From contig JACMLJ010000095.1 in the NCBI GenBank assembly GCA_014379625.1, positions 124,001 through 188,000 of the forward strand: DNA of 64,000 bases, given 5' to 3'. Each line of letters begins with the position of its first letter. Position 1 is the first letter of the stretch. The position numbers were made by a program, and so were the translations under genes. Under the pieces are notes generated by a model. That model had not been told where the DNA came from. It saw nothing but the letters and a program-made list of their open reading frames with translations, and did no database searches. Source of the DNA: Ferruginibacter sp. GTDB taxonomy: Bacteria; Bacteroidota; Bacteroidia; Chitinophagales; Chitinophagaceae. Positions 44,124-53,479 of the stretch are shown here, one piece after another.

Positions 44124-45113
44124 ATGACGAGCAGAAAAATAGGTTCCTGCGGATTAACCGCTTCCCGGCCCGGACTTGGTTGTATGGGCATGAGTGAATT
44201 TTACGGCCCTGCAGATAACGAAGAATCGATAAAAACCCTGCACCGTGCTTTTGAACTGGGAATTAATTTCTGGGATACTGCGGATGCGTATGGGCCCTAC
44301 CTGAATGAAGAACTGGTAGGCAAGGCCCTGAAAGGTATCAGGAAGGAAATTACACTTGCAAGCAAATTCGGGATACTGAGGGACCCTTTGAACCTGCAGT
44401 TCCGCGGGCTAAGCGGCAAACCCGAATATGTGCAATCGGCTTGTGAAGCAAGTTTAAAAAGATTGAATACCGATGTGATAGATCTTTATTATTTACACCG
44501 GGTAGACCCCGAAACACCTATTGAAGAAACAGTTGGGGCAATGGCCAGACTTGTAGAACAGGGGAAAATTAAAGGAATTGGCTTATCAGAAGTATCAGCA
44601 TCTACCCTTCGGAAAGCCCATGCAGTTCATCCCATTTCGGCTGTGCAAAGCGAGTATTCATTGTGGACGCGGGATCCTGAGGAAGAAGTGCTGGATACCT
44701 GTAAAAAGCTGGATATTGCCTTTGTGGCTTATAGTCCGCTTGGTCGTGGCTTTTTAACCGGGCAGATCAAAAAATTTGAAGACCTGGACGCGGATGATTA
44801 CCGCCGCTTATCTCCAAGATTCCAGGGAGTTAATTTTCAAAAGAACCTTGAACTGGTAAATAAAATAAAGGAGCTGGCTATGCAAAAGAGTTGTACAGCA
44901 TCGCAACTGGCTTTGGCATGGGTAATGGCACAGGGTGATTTTATCTTTCCAATTCCCGGAACAAAAAGAATTAAATACCTGGAGGAAAATGCCGGAGCGG
45001 TTAATGTTCATTTTACCCCGGAAGAATTAATGGCCATTGATAGATTTTTTCCGCGTGATGCCGCAGCAGGTTTGCGTTATCCTGAACAAATGATGAAGAC
45101 TGTGAATGTGTGA
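44124..45113 (+). CDS. Aldo/keto reductase
   Basis: A 329-residue NADPH-dependent (alpha/beta)8 barrel oxidoreductase. The tetrad is visible as D51 (FWDTADAYG), Y56, K81 (ASKFGI) and His in LYYLHRVD. The C-terminal cofactor motif is FPIPGTKRIKYLEENAGAVN. It belongs to the group close to YajO/plant AKR13-like enzymes that start with RKIGSCGLTASRPGLGCMGMSE. The physiological carbonyl substrate is not known. It stands alone, upstream of the suhB-like gene. Confidence 0.93.
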   Translation: MTSRKIGSCGLTASRPGLGCMGMSEFYGPADNEESIKTLHRAFELGINFWDTADAYGPYLNEELVGKALKGIRKEITLASKFGILRDPLNLQFRGLSGKPEYVQSACEASLKRLNTDVIDLYYLHRVDPETPIEETVGAMARLVEQGKIKGIGLSEVSASTLRKAHAVHPISAVQSEYSLWTRDPEEEVLDTCKKLDIAFVAYSPLGRGFLTGQIKKFEDLDADDYRRLSPRFQGVNFQKNLELVNKIKELAMQKSCTASQLALAWVMAQGDFIFPIPGTKRIKYLEENAGAVNVHFTPEELMAIDRFFPRDAAAGLRYPEQMMKTVNV

Positions 45114-45266
45114 TGGCTAACCAGGTTGTACTGCAGCAATTTTGACTGGCTTTTAAGTAATTACCCCATGTTGCACATAAGTTAATCAGAACAAATTTGG
45201 AAAATTATTAAATGAACAAATATATTCAAAGTTCCGTTTCGGGTAAATTAACGGTTTTTCCCTTCT

Positions 45267-45274
45267 TATCTTTG
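45267..45274 (+). promoter_or_regulatory. -7 promoter element immediately upstream of the inositol monophosphatase gene
   Basis: TATCTTTG ends only four bases before the ATG. Transcription would start at or within the first codon, which predicts a leaderless mRNA. A -33 match is not clear. Confidence 0.45.
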
Positions 45275-45278
45275 CCGG

Positions 45279-46058
45279 ATGATAAAAAACACTTTGCTGA
45301 AAGCAACAGAAGCCGGTGCAAAAGAGTTGCAACGGTTTTTTAACGGTGAGTTTAAAATCTCCAATAAAGAAGGCATTAATAACCCGGTAACAGAAGCAGA
45401 CCTTGCTTCAGAAAAAGCTATTTTTGCGATCATTAAAAAGGACTTTCCGGAACATTTTATTTTAAGTGAAGAAGCTGGCGAAATGGAAATGGACAGTGAA
45501 TATAAATGGATCATAGACCCCATTGATGGTACCATCAATTTTGCCAATGGTATACCCATTTGTTGCGTAAGCATAGGTTTGGAGCATAAGGGTGAAATTA
45601 TAATGGGAGCGGTTTTCAACCCTATCATGAATGAATTTTTTTTCGCGGAAAAAGGATCTGGCGCCACGTTGAATGGTGAACCCATTCATGTAGGCGATAA
45701 AGCGACTGTAATAAAAAGTTGCCTGGCTACCGGTTTTCCGTATACTTATTTAGATATGCCAAACGGGCCCTTGCAGGTGTTTGAACGTTTAATACGAAAA
45801 GGCGTTCCTGTAAGACGGCTTGGGAGTGCAGCATTAGATCTTTGCTGGGTGGCGGCGGGCAGGTTTGACGGATTTTATGAGCATAAATTGAACGCCTGGG
45901 ACAGTGCAGCGGGTTTTTTAATAGTAGAAGAAGCCGGTGGTAAAGTAACCGATTTTAATGGCAACTATTATTCCGTTTACCAGCCGCACCTTTTGGCTAC
46001 AAATGGAAAAATCCACGAAGAATTGCTGGCAGTAATTAACAACGAAAAAGACTTATAA
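45279..46058 (+). CDS. suhB: Inositol monophosphatase family protein
   Basis: A 259-residue Mg2+-dependent phosphatase. Motifs: NPVTEADLASEKAIFAIIK, the metal site SEEAGEMEM, WIIDPIDGTINFANGIP and the C-terminal LNAWDSAAGFLIVEEAGGKVTDF. The family hydrolyses inositol phosphates or related sugar phosphates; SuhB also acts in rRNA transcription in Proteobacteria. The symbol is by family only. It is preceded by a possible leaderless promoter. Confidence 0.9.
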   Translation: MIKNTLLKATEAGAKELQRFFNGEFKISNKEGINNPVTEADLASEKAIFAIIKKDFPEHFILSEEAGEMEMDSEYKWIIDPIDGTINFANGIPICCVSIGLEHKGEIIMGAVFNPIMNEFFFAEKGSGATLNGEPIHVGDKATVIKSCLATGFPYTYLDMPNGPLQVFERLIRKGVPVRRLGSAALDLCWVAAGRFDGFYEHKLNAWDSAAGFLIVEEAGGKVTDFNGNYYSVYQPHLLATNGKIHEELLAVINNEKDL

Positions 46059-46338
46059 ACGTTACTTGAAAATTTAACAATGCCGGCAATCATTGTACCG
46101 CAGCAATAGCCCAATGGTAATCATAAAAAATGCTGCTATCAGTTTTGATGTTTGGTGTAAAGCCATAACAGTTTTGGCCGGGTTTCGGGAACATTAATTA
46201 CCAGAACCGCGTTCGCCAGCACGGCAGTAATCAAAAAGCACGGAATAGAAACTTTTATTGACATGATTTCTTTTGTTCCTGTTTATTAGTATGATACAGA
46301 AAAAAAATATTTAGTAAAAACCTACAACGAAATTCCTT
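46059..46338. other. Intergenic region with a possible broken small membrane gene
   Basis: On the minus strand a 41-codon frame (46139-46264) starts MSIKVSIPCFLITAVLANAV, and a second frame adjoining it continues with MALHQTSKLIAAFFMITIGL. Together they look like a small hydrophobic protein split by a frameshift, or noise. No other feature seen. Confidence 0.25.
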
Positions 46339-47370
46339 ATGGGTAGCGAGCGTACAGAAATATCATCACTTGGAGAGTTTGGCCTTATTGATCATCTCAC
46401 ACAAAACAATGAAACCAGGCATGCATCAACTATATTAAGTGTAGGTGACGATGCAGCGGTAATTGATCATTTTGGCAAGCAAACAGTCATTACTACGGAT
46501 ATGCTGGTAGAAGGCATCCATTTTGACCTGATGTACACACCACTAAAACATTTGGGTTATAAAAGTGTAATTGTAAATCTCAGTGATATTTACGCAATGA
46601 ACGCCTTACCCACCCATATTACCATTAGTATTGCTTTTAGTAACCGATTCAGCCTCGAAGCAATGGATGAATTTTACGAAGGGGTTTATGCAGCCTGCGA
46701 AAAATATGGAGTTGATTTGATTGGTGGTGATACTACTTCCTCGCAAAAAGGGTTTGTAATTTCCATTACTGCGATTGGTGAAGTGGCGCCGGATAAATTT
46801 GTAAAAAGAAGTACTGCGCAAAAAAGCGATTTGCTTTGTGTAACCGGATTTGTAGGAGCTGCTTTTCTTGGCCTTACTATCCTGGAAAGGGAGAAAAGGA
46901 TTTTTGAGGAAACGGGTGCACAGCCCGACCTTGAAGACCAGTCTTATATTGTAGGGAAATTATTAAAACCGGAAGCAAGAAAGGATATCATTGATTTTTT
47001 TGCGGAAAGTGAAATTATTCCCACTTCAATGATTGACGTTAGCGATGGGCTCAGCAGTGAAGCCCTTCATATTTGTAAGCAAAGTAATCTTGGCTGTATC
47101 ATTTATGAAGATAAAATACCCATTCATGAAGAAGCCCGGCAATTCGCCTATAAACTTGAACTGGACCCTACGGCCTGTGCGTTAAGCGGGGGTGAGGATT
47201 ATGAGCTATTGTTTACACTGGCCCAGGCGGACTATGATAAGATTGTTTTGAATGAGCAGATCAGTGTGATCGGGTATATGACGGATGCGGAAGAAGGAAT
47301 GCATATTTTAACCAGGGGCGGCAATAAGCACCAGTTAACAGCACAGGGATGGAACCATATGGAAAGCTGA
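46339..47370 (+). CDS. thiL: Thiamine-monophosphate kinase
   Basis: A 343-residue enzyme that phosphorylates thiamine monophosphate to the active diphosphate. Motifs: SVGDDAAVIDHFGKQTVITTDMLVEGIHFDL, YKSVIVNLSDIYAMNALPTHI, GGDTTSSQKGFVISITAIGE, SMIDVSDGLSSEALHI and SGGEDYELLFT. Start is at MGSERTEISSLGEFGLI, which matches the family's EFGLI start. It is followed 64 bases on by the S41 peptidase gene in the same direction; there is no TPP riboswitch in front. Confidence 0.95.
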   Translation: MGSERTEISSLGEFGLIDHLTQNNETRHASTILSVGDDAAVIDHFGKQTVITTDMLVEGIHFDLMYTPLKHLGYKSVIVNLSDIYAMNALPTHITISIAFSNRFSLEAMDEFYEGVYAACEKYGVDLIGGDTTSSQKGFVISITAIGEVAPDKFVKRSTAQKSDLLCVTGFVGAAFLGLTILEREKRIFEETGAQPDLEDQSYIVGKLLKPEARKDIIDFFAESEIIPTSMIDVSDGLSSEALHICKQSNLGCIIYEDKIPIHEEARQFAYKLELDPTACALSGGEDYELLFTLAQADYDKIVLNEQISVIGYMTDAEEGMHILTRGGNKHQLTAQGWNHMES

Positions 47371-47433
47371 TCATTAAAAAAAGGAATATCATCCTATATA
47401 ATAATCCGTAAATAGTACCGCCGCCAATAAATA

Positions 47434-48942
47434 ATGCAAAAAGGAAATTTTTTACTGGTCATCATTATACCTGTGCTGTTTTCGGGCTGTGCTGTAAGTA
47501 AACAGTATAACCCCGCCAAAAAATTTTCCCGGCAGGAATTACAACAGGATTATTCATTGCTTAGAAATATTCTTGAGAAAAAGCACCCCGCCCTTTACTG
47601 GTACACCCCAAAAGACAGTATGAATTATTATTTTGACAGCCTCTATAATAATATTGCTGATTCTATGACCGAACTACAGTTTGGCTGGAAAATACTGGCG
47701 CCGCTTACCAATAAGATACACTGTGGCCATACCAGTTTCGGGATGAGTAAAAACTGGAATAAGTTCATGAAAGGCAAACGGATACCCTCCTTTCCTTTGT
47801 ATGTAAAATTATGGGGCGATACCATGGTGGTAACGGGTAACCTTAACCGAAAAGACTCATTAATCAAGAGAGGGACACAACTTACTTCTGTAAACGGTGT
47901 TAGGAACAGCGAACTGGTACAAAAAATGTTTCAGTATCTTCCATTGGATGGCTATTCAGACAACGTAAACTACACCCGCCTCAGCAGTAATTTTCCCTAC
48001 TACCACCGCAATATATTTGGTATTTACAAAAATTACCGTGTTGGATATGTCGATAGTACGGGAAAAGAAAGAAGGACTATTCTGCAATCGTATAATCCTG
48101 TAACAGATACTGCTGAAAAGAAAAAGATTGCACACCTAGAAAAGCCCCCCCGTAAAAAAATTAAAAAGGAACAAAGAGAAAGTTATCGCTCCCTGGAAAT
48201 AGACACCGGTACGCGAACCGCTACTTTAAGCCTGAACACTTTTTTAAATGGCGAAGGAAGGCACTTGCGGCCATTTTTAAAGCGGTCGTTTAGAAAAATC
48301 AGTCAGCAAAAAATAAAAAATTTAATAATTGATCTGCGAAGCAACGGGGGCGGTGATGTAACCATGTATGTAAAGCTAACGAGGTATATACGCAATGCGA
48401 AATTCAAGGTAGCGGATAGCTCTTATGCTGTTACAAAAAACCTTGCTCCCTATACTTCATATATCAAAAATGGATTTTTTAATAATGTTGGTTTAGTTTT
48501 TCTCACAAAAAAACATCGGGACGGAAATTATCATTTTGGATACTGGGAGCGACATACCTACCATCCAAAAACCCGTCATCATTTCGGCGGCAAAGTTTAT
48601 GTACTAACTAATGGTCCAACCTTTTCTGCATCCACCCTCTTTTGCAATGCGGTAAAGGGCCAGTCCAATGTAACCATCGTTGGCGAAGAAACAGGGGGGG
48701 GATGGCATGGTAACAGTGGTATCATGATACCTGATATCACCCTTCCTATAACAAAACTAAGGGTGAGGCTGCCCTTATTTAAATTAGTACAATATAAGCA
48801 TGTGCCAAAAGACGGAAGAGGTATTTCACCGGATATTTTCATTCCACCTACCCTGGAGGGGGTAAGACAAAATATTGACAGAAAAATGGTGATTGTAAAA
48901 GGATTGATCATTAAGTCAACGGCAACAGAAGGGTATCAATAA
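47434..48942 (+). CDS. S41-family peptidase lipoprotein
   Basis: A 502-residue exported protein. The signal has a lipobox LFSGC with Cys19, so the protein is lipid-anchored. The N-terminal part (SRQELQQDYSLLRNILEKKHPALYWYTPKD) is typical of Bacteroidota S41 proteins; the core has LIIDLRSNGGGDVTMYVKL, VYVLTNGPTFSASTLFCNAVKG with the catalytic Ser, and GEETGGGWHGNSGIM. The C-terminal processing protease family trims membrane or periplasmic proteins; substrate unknown. It converges with the omega-amidase gene, two bases apart. Confidence 0.9.
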   Translation: MQKGNFLLVIIIPVLFSGCAVSKQYNPAKKFSRQELQQDYSLLRNILEKKHPALYWYTPKDSMNYYFDSLYNNIADSMTELQFGWKILAPLTNKIHCGHTSFGMSKNWNKFMKGKRIPSFPLYVKLWGDTMVVTGNLNRKDSLIKRGTQLTSVNGVRNSELVQKMFQYLPLDGYSDNVNYTRLSSNFPYYHRNIFGIYKNYRVGYVDSTGKERRTILQSYNPVTDTAEKKKIAHLEKPPRKKIKKEQRESYRSLEIDTGTRTATLSLNTFLNGEGRHLRPFLKRSFRKISQQKIKNLIIDLRSNGGGDVTMYVKLTRYIRNAKFKVADSSYAVTKNLAPYTSYIKNGFFNNVGLVFLTKKHRDGNYHFGYWERHTYHPKTRHHFGGKVYVLTNGPTFSASTLFCNAVKGQSNVTIVGEETGGGWHGNSGIMIPDITLPITKLRVRLPLFKLVQYKHVPKDGRGISPDIFIPPTLEGVRQNIDRKMVIVKGLIIKSTATEGYQ

Positions 48943-48944
48943 CC

Positions 48945-49793
48945 CTAATGCAGGGTAAAATCATCTCCATCTTTCCAAAAAGGAAATTTTTTTCTTACTT
49001 CTTCCAAATGTTCTTTTTGCAGTGTAACGGTAAACACATCTTCTTCATCTGACATGTGGTACAATACTTCACCAAGGGGATCTATTACCAAACTGTTTCC
49101 ACTATGGTTGATATTATTCCCGTCCCTGCCTACCCGGTTTACACCTACCACATAACATTGGTTTTCGATGGCCCGCGCACACAACAGGGTTTTCCAGGCG
49201 TGATTTCTTCTCTGGGGCCAATTGGCAACGTAGATTAATATATCGTACTCCGGTCGGGCATCCTGGGTTGCATCCGTGACTGGTAAAGTTAAAGCACTTG
49301 TTTCAATAGGCATTTCTGATCGTATTAAACGGTTTCTTGCCCACACCGGAAACCTCAGGTCGTAGCATACCTGCAGGTTTATTTTCCACCCCTTAACGGA
49401 AGCGATCAAACGCTTATTACCTGCTGTATAATGTGTAGCTTCTTCGGCATAGGCAAACAAATGCCGTTTATCGTAATAACCAAACTGGCCGTTGGGCAAC
49501 ATCCAGATCAGGCGGTTATAATAGTGATCGTTTTCACTGATCATTAAGCTGCCTGTTAAAATAATTTTATTCTCTGCGGCAATATCTTTCATCCACTGCA
49601 CGGTTTCACCCTCCATTGTTTCGGCCAACACCTGCGGGCGCATACTAAAACCGGTACTGAACATTTCGGGCAATACTATGATTTCCGTTTTTTCCTGCAG
49701 TTCATTTATTTTTTTTTCAATTGAACGAAGGTTGGCGGCCTTATTTTCCCAGTCAAGGTTCGTTTGTATGGTAGTGATCGTCAGAGATGACAT
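48945..49793 (-). CDS. Omega-amidase/nitrilase family hydrolase, YafV-like
   Basis: A 282-residue carbon-nitrogen hydrolase with the catalytic Glu-Lys-Cys triad as E43 (VLPEMFSTGFS), K109 (YYDKRHLFAY) and C143 (LQVCYDLRFPVWAR). The sequence AEEATHYTAGNKR and the C-terminal VGVNRVGRDGNNINHSGNSLVIDPLG fit the omega-amidase YafV group, which removes the amide from alpha-ketoglutaramate, a repair-type metabolic function. The ATG ten codons inside the frame gives the family start MSSLTITTIQTNL and sits after a -7 element. Confidence 0.88.
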   Translation of the reverse strand: MSSLTITTIQTNLDWENKAANLRSIEKKINELQEKTEIIVLPEMFSTGFSMRPQVLAETMEGETVQWMKDIAAENKIILTGSLMISENDHYYNRLIWMLPNGQFGYYDKRHLFAYAEEATHYTAGNKRLIASVKGWKINLQVCYDLRFPVWARNRLIRSEMPIETSALTLPVTDATQDARPEYDILIYVANWPQRRNHAWKTLLCARAIENQCYVVGVNRVGRDGNNINHSGNSLVIDPLGEVLYHMSDEEDVFTVTLQKEHLEEVRKKFPFWKDGDDFTLH

Positions 49794-49809
49794 TGTTTGT
49801 TTTTGATAA

Positions 49810-49817
49810 CAAAGGTA
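49810..49817 (-). promoter_or_regulatory. -7 promoter element for the omega-amidase gene
   Basis: TACCTTTG on the minus strand, 16 bases before the chosen ATG. Confidence 0.45.
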
Positions 49818-50021
49818 CAACATGCTTGGGTTATTTTTTTTATATGAACAACCAGATGAACTTTTAAAAAGCCATCTTACCGGTTTGGCTAACCGGCCAC
49901 CACCATACCTTAAACGCTTTAAAGCTGAATTGTGCCTGGTGTAAGATCGGTTTACTGTTAGCTACTACCAGGAATAAAATTTTAATGACTAATAGCTATT
50001 TGAGCCTAATTTTATAGTACG

Positions 50022-51179
50022 ATGCCGGTAGCACAAAAACTTTCCCAACTCATCAATGAAATAGATGCAACGATCCACAACAGGTTTGCAGGTAAAACCT
50101 TTTGGATAAAAGCGGAAATAACGGATGTAAAAAAATATGCGGATAAGCGTTGGTGTTTTCTAAAATTTATAGAAAAGGATGGCAATGTAATTACTACGGA
50201 GATAAAGGGGGTGTTTTGGTCCAATACCTACTACCAGGTAGAAAATTTTGAAAAGGAAACACAGCAACTGTTTGCCAGCGGACTTGAAATTACCTGTAGT
50301 GTAAGGGTGCGGTTCCATAAGCGGTTTGGATTAGATCTGGAAGTGTTGGCGATTGATTATGCTTATGCGATCGGCAAAATGGAAATTGAAAGAAAGCAAA
50401 CACTTGAGCGCCTGGTAAAAGAAAATGCAGGTATTCAGCTTTTAAGCGATGGTAATTTTTCTACCGATAATAACAGGCTCGACCTGCCCACCGTGTTTCA
50501 AAAAATAGCGCTCGTCACCGCCCCCAATTCGGATGGGCAAAGGGATTTTAAAGAAGTGATTGAAAAAAATAAATATGGGTATTCTTTTTATGTAAAAGAG
50601 TTTTTAACACAGGTGCAGGGCGATGCGGCTGCGACATTAATCATGCAGCAATTAGAAAATATCAAGTTAGCGAAAGCAGTGTTTGATGTGGTGGTAATAG
50701 TGAGAGGCGGCGGATCCGACACAGATTTTAAATCTTTCAATACATTTGACCTGGCTAATTTTGTCGCCTCCTTTCCGATACCGGTATTAACGGGCATTGG
50801 CCACGACAGGAATACCAGTATTGTAGATTTAATGGCGAGGCAGCATAAAACACCTACCGAAGTGGCGACTTTTATTATTGACAATAACATGAGTTTTGAA
50901 CAGGACCTGCTGCAACTGAAAGAACGTTTTTTTACCGGTGTAAAAAGCTTATTGGATACCGCCCAAAACAAGCTGACCTATATCAGCCGCATTATTAAAA
51001 GCAGTAGCCCCAAAACGATCCTCAACAAAGGGTTTGCGATCATACTGCGCAACAATGCAATTATCACTGACCCGCAACAGATCGGGGTAAACGACGAGGT
51101 GCAGGCCATTTTAAAGGATGAAGTTTTACATACTACTGTTTATAAAAAAGAAACCAATGAAACCTATAATGACTTTTGA
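50022..51179 (+). CDS. xseA: Exodeoxyribonuclease VII large subunit
   Basis: A 385-residue XseA. The N-terminal OB-fold (LSQLINEIDATIHNRFAGKTFWIKAEITDVKKYADKRWCFLKFIEK) leads into the nuclease domain with LVTAPNSDGQRDFKEVIEKN, VVVIVRGGGSDTDFKSFNTFDLA and IPVLTGIGHDRNTSIVDLMARQHKTPTEVATFI, then a shortened coiled C-terminus. With XseB it degrades single-stranded DNA in both directions for mismatch repair and end processing. It is shorter than the E. coli protein by about 70 residues, mainly in the coiled-coil. It overlaps xseB. Confidence 0.95.
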   Translation: MPVAQKLSQLINEIDATIHNRFAGKTFWIKAEITDVKKYADKRWCFLKFIEKDGNVITTEIKGVFWSNTYYQVENFEKETQQLFASGLEITCSVRVRFHKRFGLDLEVLAIDYAYAIGKMEIERKQTLERLVKENAGIQLLSDGNFSTDNNRLDLPTVFQKIALVTAPNSDGQRDFKEVIEKNKYGYSFYVKEFLTQVQGDAAATLIMQQLENIKLAKAVFDVVVIVRGGGSDTDFKSFNTFDLANFVASFPIPVLTGIGHDRNTSIVDLMARQHKTPTEVATFIIDNNMSFEQDLLQLKERFFTGVKSLLDTAQNKLTYISRIIKSSSPKTILNKGFAIILRNNAIITDPQQIGVNDEVQAILKDEVLHTTVYKKETNETYNDF

Positions 51180-51351
51180 TAAAGCATTTTCTGAGCTGGA
51201 AAAAATTGTAGGGCAGATTGAAGATGAAAATATCCAGTTAGACACCCTGGCCGATAAAGTAAAGGACGCGAATGAGCTGATCAAATATTGTGAAACCAGG
51301 CTGCGTGCGATTTCTGAGGATATTGAAAAAGAGAAAATAAATAATGGATAA
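51157..51351 (+). CDS. xseB: Exodeoxyribonuclease VII small subunit
   Basis: A 64-residue XseB (MTFDKAFSELEKIVGQIEDENIQLDTLADKVKDANELIKYCETRLR), the helical partner of XseA. The gene overlaps the end of xseA by 23 bases if the first ATG (MKPIM) is used, or 11 bases if the second ATG four codons on is used; the longer open frame 13 codons upstream is not credible. Overlap implies translational coupling. Confidence 0.92.
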   Translation: MKPIMTFDKAFSELEKIVGQIEDENIQLDTLADKVKDANELIKYCETRLRAISEDIEKEKINNG

Positions 51352-51369
51352 ATAAAACAGGGGCACCTG

Positions 51370-51843
51370 CTATTTTATAATTTCATTCACTACTTCATTG
51401 ATCAGGTTGGATTCATAACCCTTTGCTCTTAAATGATCCTGCAACTTTTTCTTTTTTATCAATATGTTTTTTTCACTTTTTAGTCCATTCAATTTTATGG
51501 TGGCGATTTTATTAAACGTTTTCAAATAATCACCTTCATTTATTTGAGCCAGGGCATTTTTAATACAATATTCGCTAACCTGTTTTTTCTTCAATTCATA
51601 TTTAATTTTTACCCTGCCCCAGTGTTTTGTTCTAAAATGTCCACCCGCATAGATAATAGCAAAACGTTCTTCGTTTAAATAATTTTCTTCAATAAGTGTG
51701 CTTGCAATTTCCTCTACATCATTTTTATACAAGCCATAGCTATACAATTTTTCTTTTACTTCGCTGTGACAACGCTCCTGGTAAGCACAATAATGTTTTA
51801 TTTTCGGCAGGGCCTGCTTTGGCGTTAATCTTTGATCTGGCAT
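51370..51843 (-). CDS. recX: RecX-family regulatory protein
   Basis: A 157-residue RecX. The three-helix repeats are visible: RLTPKQALPKIKHYCAYQERCHSEVKEKLYSYG, EENYLNEERFAIIYAGGHFRTKHWGRVKIKYELKKKQVSEYCIKNAL and the C-terminal KLQDHLRAKGYESNLINEVVNEI. RecX caps and disassembles RecA filaments. It is not next to recA, which lies about 9 kb to the left. The ATG is used in place of an in-frame TTG three codons upstream because the TTG is part of a TATTTTTG -7 element. It converges with xseAB. Confidence 0.9.
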   Translation of the reverse strand: MPDQRLTPKQALPKIKHYCAYQERCHSEVKEKLYSYGLYKNDVEEIASTLIEENYLNEERFAIIYAGGHFRTKHWGRVKIKYELKKKQVSEYCIKNALAQINEGDYLKTFNKIATIKLNGLKSEKNILIKKKKLQDHLRAKGYESNLINEVVNEIIK

Positions 51844-51849
51844 AATTTG

Positions 51850-51857
51850 CAAAAATA
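51850..51857 (-). promoter_or_regulatory. -7 promoter element for recX
   Basis: TATTTTTG on the minus strand, ending 6 bases before the ATG, so the mRNA would have a very short leader or none. Confidence 0.45.
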
Positions 51858-52112
51858 GCAGGGTAAATATAAAAGAAGTTGTTTTTTTCGTGGTTAGGTG
51901 GATTATGATTTAAACTTTTGATTACCGCAGCAAATATTTAAAAGCCGGGCGATCCGTAAACACCAGGTAAGAAAACGGCAAACCGAACCTTCCTTTATAT
52001 TACAGCAAGTTATTATTAGTATTGGGACCAGGTAACACTGAATTTCCTACCATTGGTAATTCCTTTTAAAACAGGAGTAAATACCGGTTACCTAATTAAT
52101 TTTATTATCTTG

Positions 52113-52141
52113 TTTGATTAGCTGCAAAGATTTTATCTTTG
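52113..52141 (+). promoter_or_regulatory. Bacteroidota-type promoter of dnaN (-33 and -7)
   Basis: TTTG (52113-52116), a 17-base spacer and TATCTTTG (52134-52141) match the lineage's -33/-7 pattern. The ATG of dnaN follows 20 bases later, which excludes the longer upstream in-frame start. Confidence 0.65.
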
Positions 52142-52161
52142 GAAATCAATATATAAATATT

Positions 52162-53277
52162 ATGAAGTTTATCGTTTCGTCTTCAGCCTTGCTAAAACAA
52201 CTGCTCCAGATCAATGGCGTTATTAATGCCAATACCGTATTACCTATTTTGGAAGACTTTTTGTTTGAAATTGAGAAAAATAAACTGACCGTTGTGGCAA
52301 CCGACCTGGAAACCGTGATGAAAGTGCATTTGGATGTGGAGGCCAAAGACAGTGGCAAAGTTTGTATCCCCGCTAAAATATTAATGGATTCATTAAAGAA
52401 TATCGCAGATCAGCCACTCACTTTTAATATTGACAAAAACTTTGGTATTGAAATAACGAGCGATAACGGTAAGTATAAGGTAATGGGCGAAAACCCCGAC
52501 AATTTTCCTAAGGAACCGGCAGCAGATGACGCCAATTCTTTTCCGATGACGGCTTCTGCCCTGGTTACCGCTATCAATAAAACTTTATTCGCGGTGAGCA
52601 ATGACGATCTTCGGCCTGCCATGACCGGTGTATTTTTTGAACTGACCGAAAAAAGTATTACCTGTGTAGCAACAGATGCCCACCGGCTGGTAAAATATAA
52701 AAGAACAGATGTAAGCTGCCCCAAAACAGATACTTTTATCGTGCCCAAAAAACCATTGACCTTATTAAAAAGCGCCTTACCTGATAATGAGGATGAACTA
52801 ACGCTGTCGTATAACAGTAATCATTTATTTGTAAAACACGGCGGCACTGAATTGGTTTGCCGCCTGATTGATGCCCGGTTTCCGGATTACAAAGTGGTAA
52901 TTCCGGTGGATAACCCGTACAAACTTACTGTAAATAAGAACGATTTTCAGAGCGCCCTTCGCCGTGTGAGTGTATTTAGTAACAAGAGTACCAACCAGGT
53001 TGCGCTTACCATCAGCGGAAGCGAGTTGCAACTGGCTGCACAGGATGTTGATTTTAGTTTTGAAGGCAACGAAAGAATGAGCTGCCAGTATGATGGGGAA
53101 GATCTTCAGATTGCATTCAATGCAAAATTCCTGATTGAGATGCTTAACGCTGCAGAAACACCGGAAATTAATATAGAACTTAGTACATCCACCAAGGCGG
53201 GCATCATTAAACCCACCGAATCAGAAGAGCATGAAGACCTGCTGATGCTGGTGATGCCATTGATGTTGAACAATTAG
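52162..53277 (+). CDS. dnaN: DNA polymerase III beta sliding clamp
   Basis: A 371-residue sliding clamp that tethers the replicative polymerase. It starts MKFIVSSSALLKQLLQINGVINANTVLPILEDFLFEI, has the three clamp subdomains (about 1-120, 127-250, 251-371), TMKVHLDVEA-type first-domain strand, FFELTEKSITCVATDAHRLVKYK in domain 2, and the C-terminal DLLMLVMPLMLNN, which matches the conserved final hydrophobic groove (MPM-L) motif. It is not next to dnaA here. An in-frame start 16 codons upstream is ruled out by a promoter overlapping it. Confidence 0.96.
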   Translation: MKFIVSSSALLKQLLQINGVINANTVLPILEDFLFEIEKNKLTVVATDLETVMKVHLDVEAKDSGKVCIPAKILMDSLKNIADQPLTFNIDKNFGIEITSDNGKYKVMGENPDNFPKEPAADDANSFPMTASALVTAINKTLFAVSNDDLRPAMTGVFFELTEKSITCVATDAHRLVKYKRTDVSCPKTDTFIVPKKPLTLLKSALPDNEDELTLSYNSNHLFVKHGGTELVCRLIDARFPDYKVVIPVDNPYKLTVNKNDFQSALRRVSVFSNKSTNQVALTISGSELQLAAQDVDFSFEGNERMSCQYDGEDLQIAFNAKFLIEMLNAAETPEINIELSTSTKAGIIKPTESEEHEDLLMLVMPLMLNN

Positions 53278-53342
53278 CCCCCAACCCTTAAAGGGGAGCC
53301 TGGAACGGCACACGAATTTAGGGAACTTTTATTTTTTTGGAG

Positions 53343-53376
53343 ACAGGATTTGTAGATAATGCAGGTCCTGTTTTTC
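53343..53376 (+). terminator. Possible terminator downstream of dnaN
   Basis: ACAGGA and TCCTGT pair across a 17-base loop and are followed by TTTTT, about 65 bases after the dnaN stop. Confidence 0.4.
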
Positions 53377-53479
53377 ATTATTATCGCTGTGAGACTATCT
53401 TACTCAGGAAGTTGGACGATGCAAATTGAACGATAATCCCTTAATATGCTATTTAACAGAACAATTTGTATATTTACTT

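Noticed and set aside
46059..46338. TPP riboswitch upstream of thiL
   Set aside because: No conserved TPP-box elements were seen in the region.
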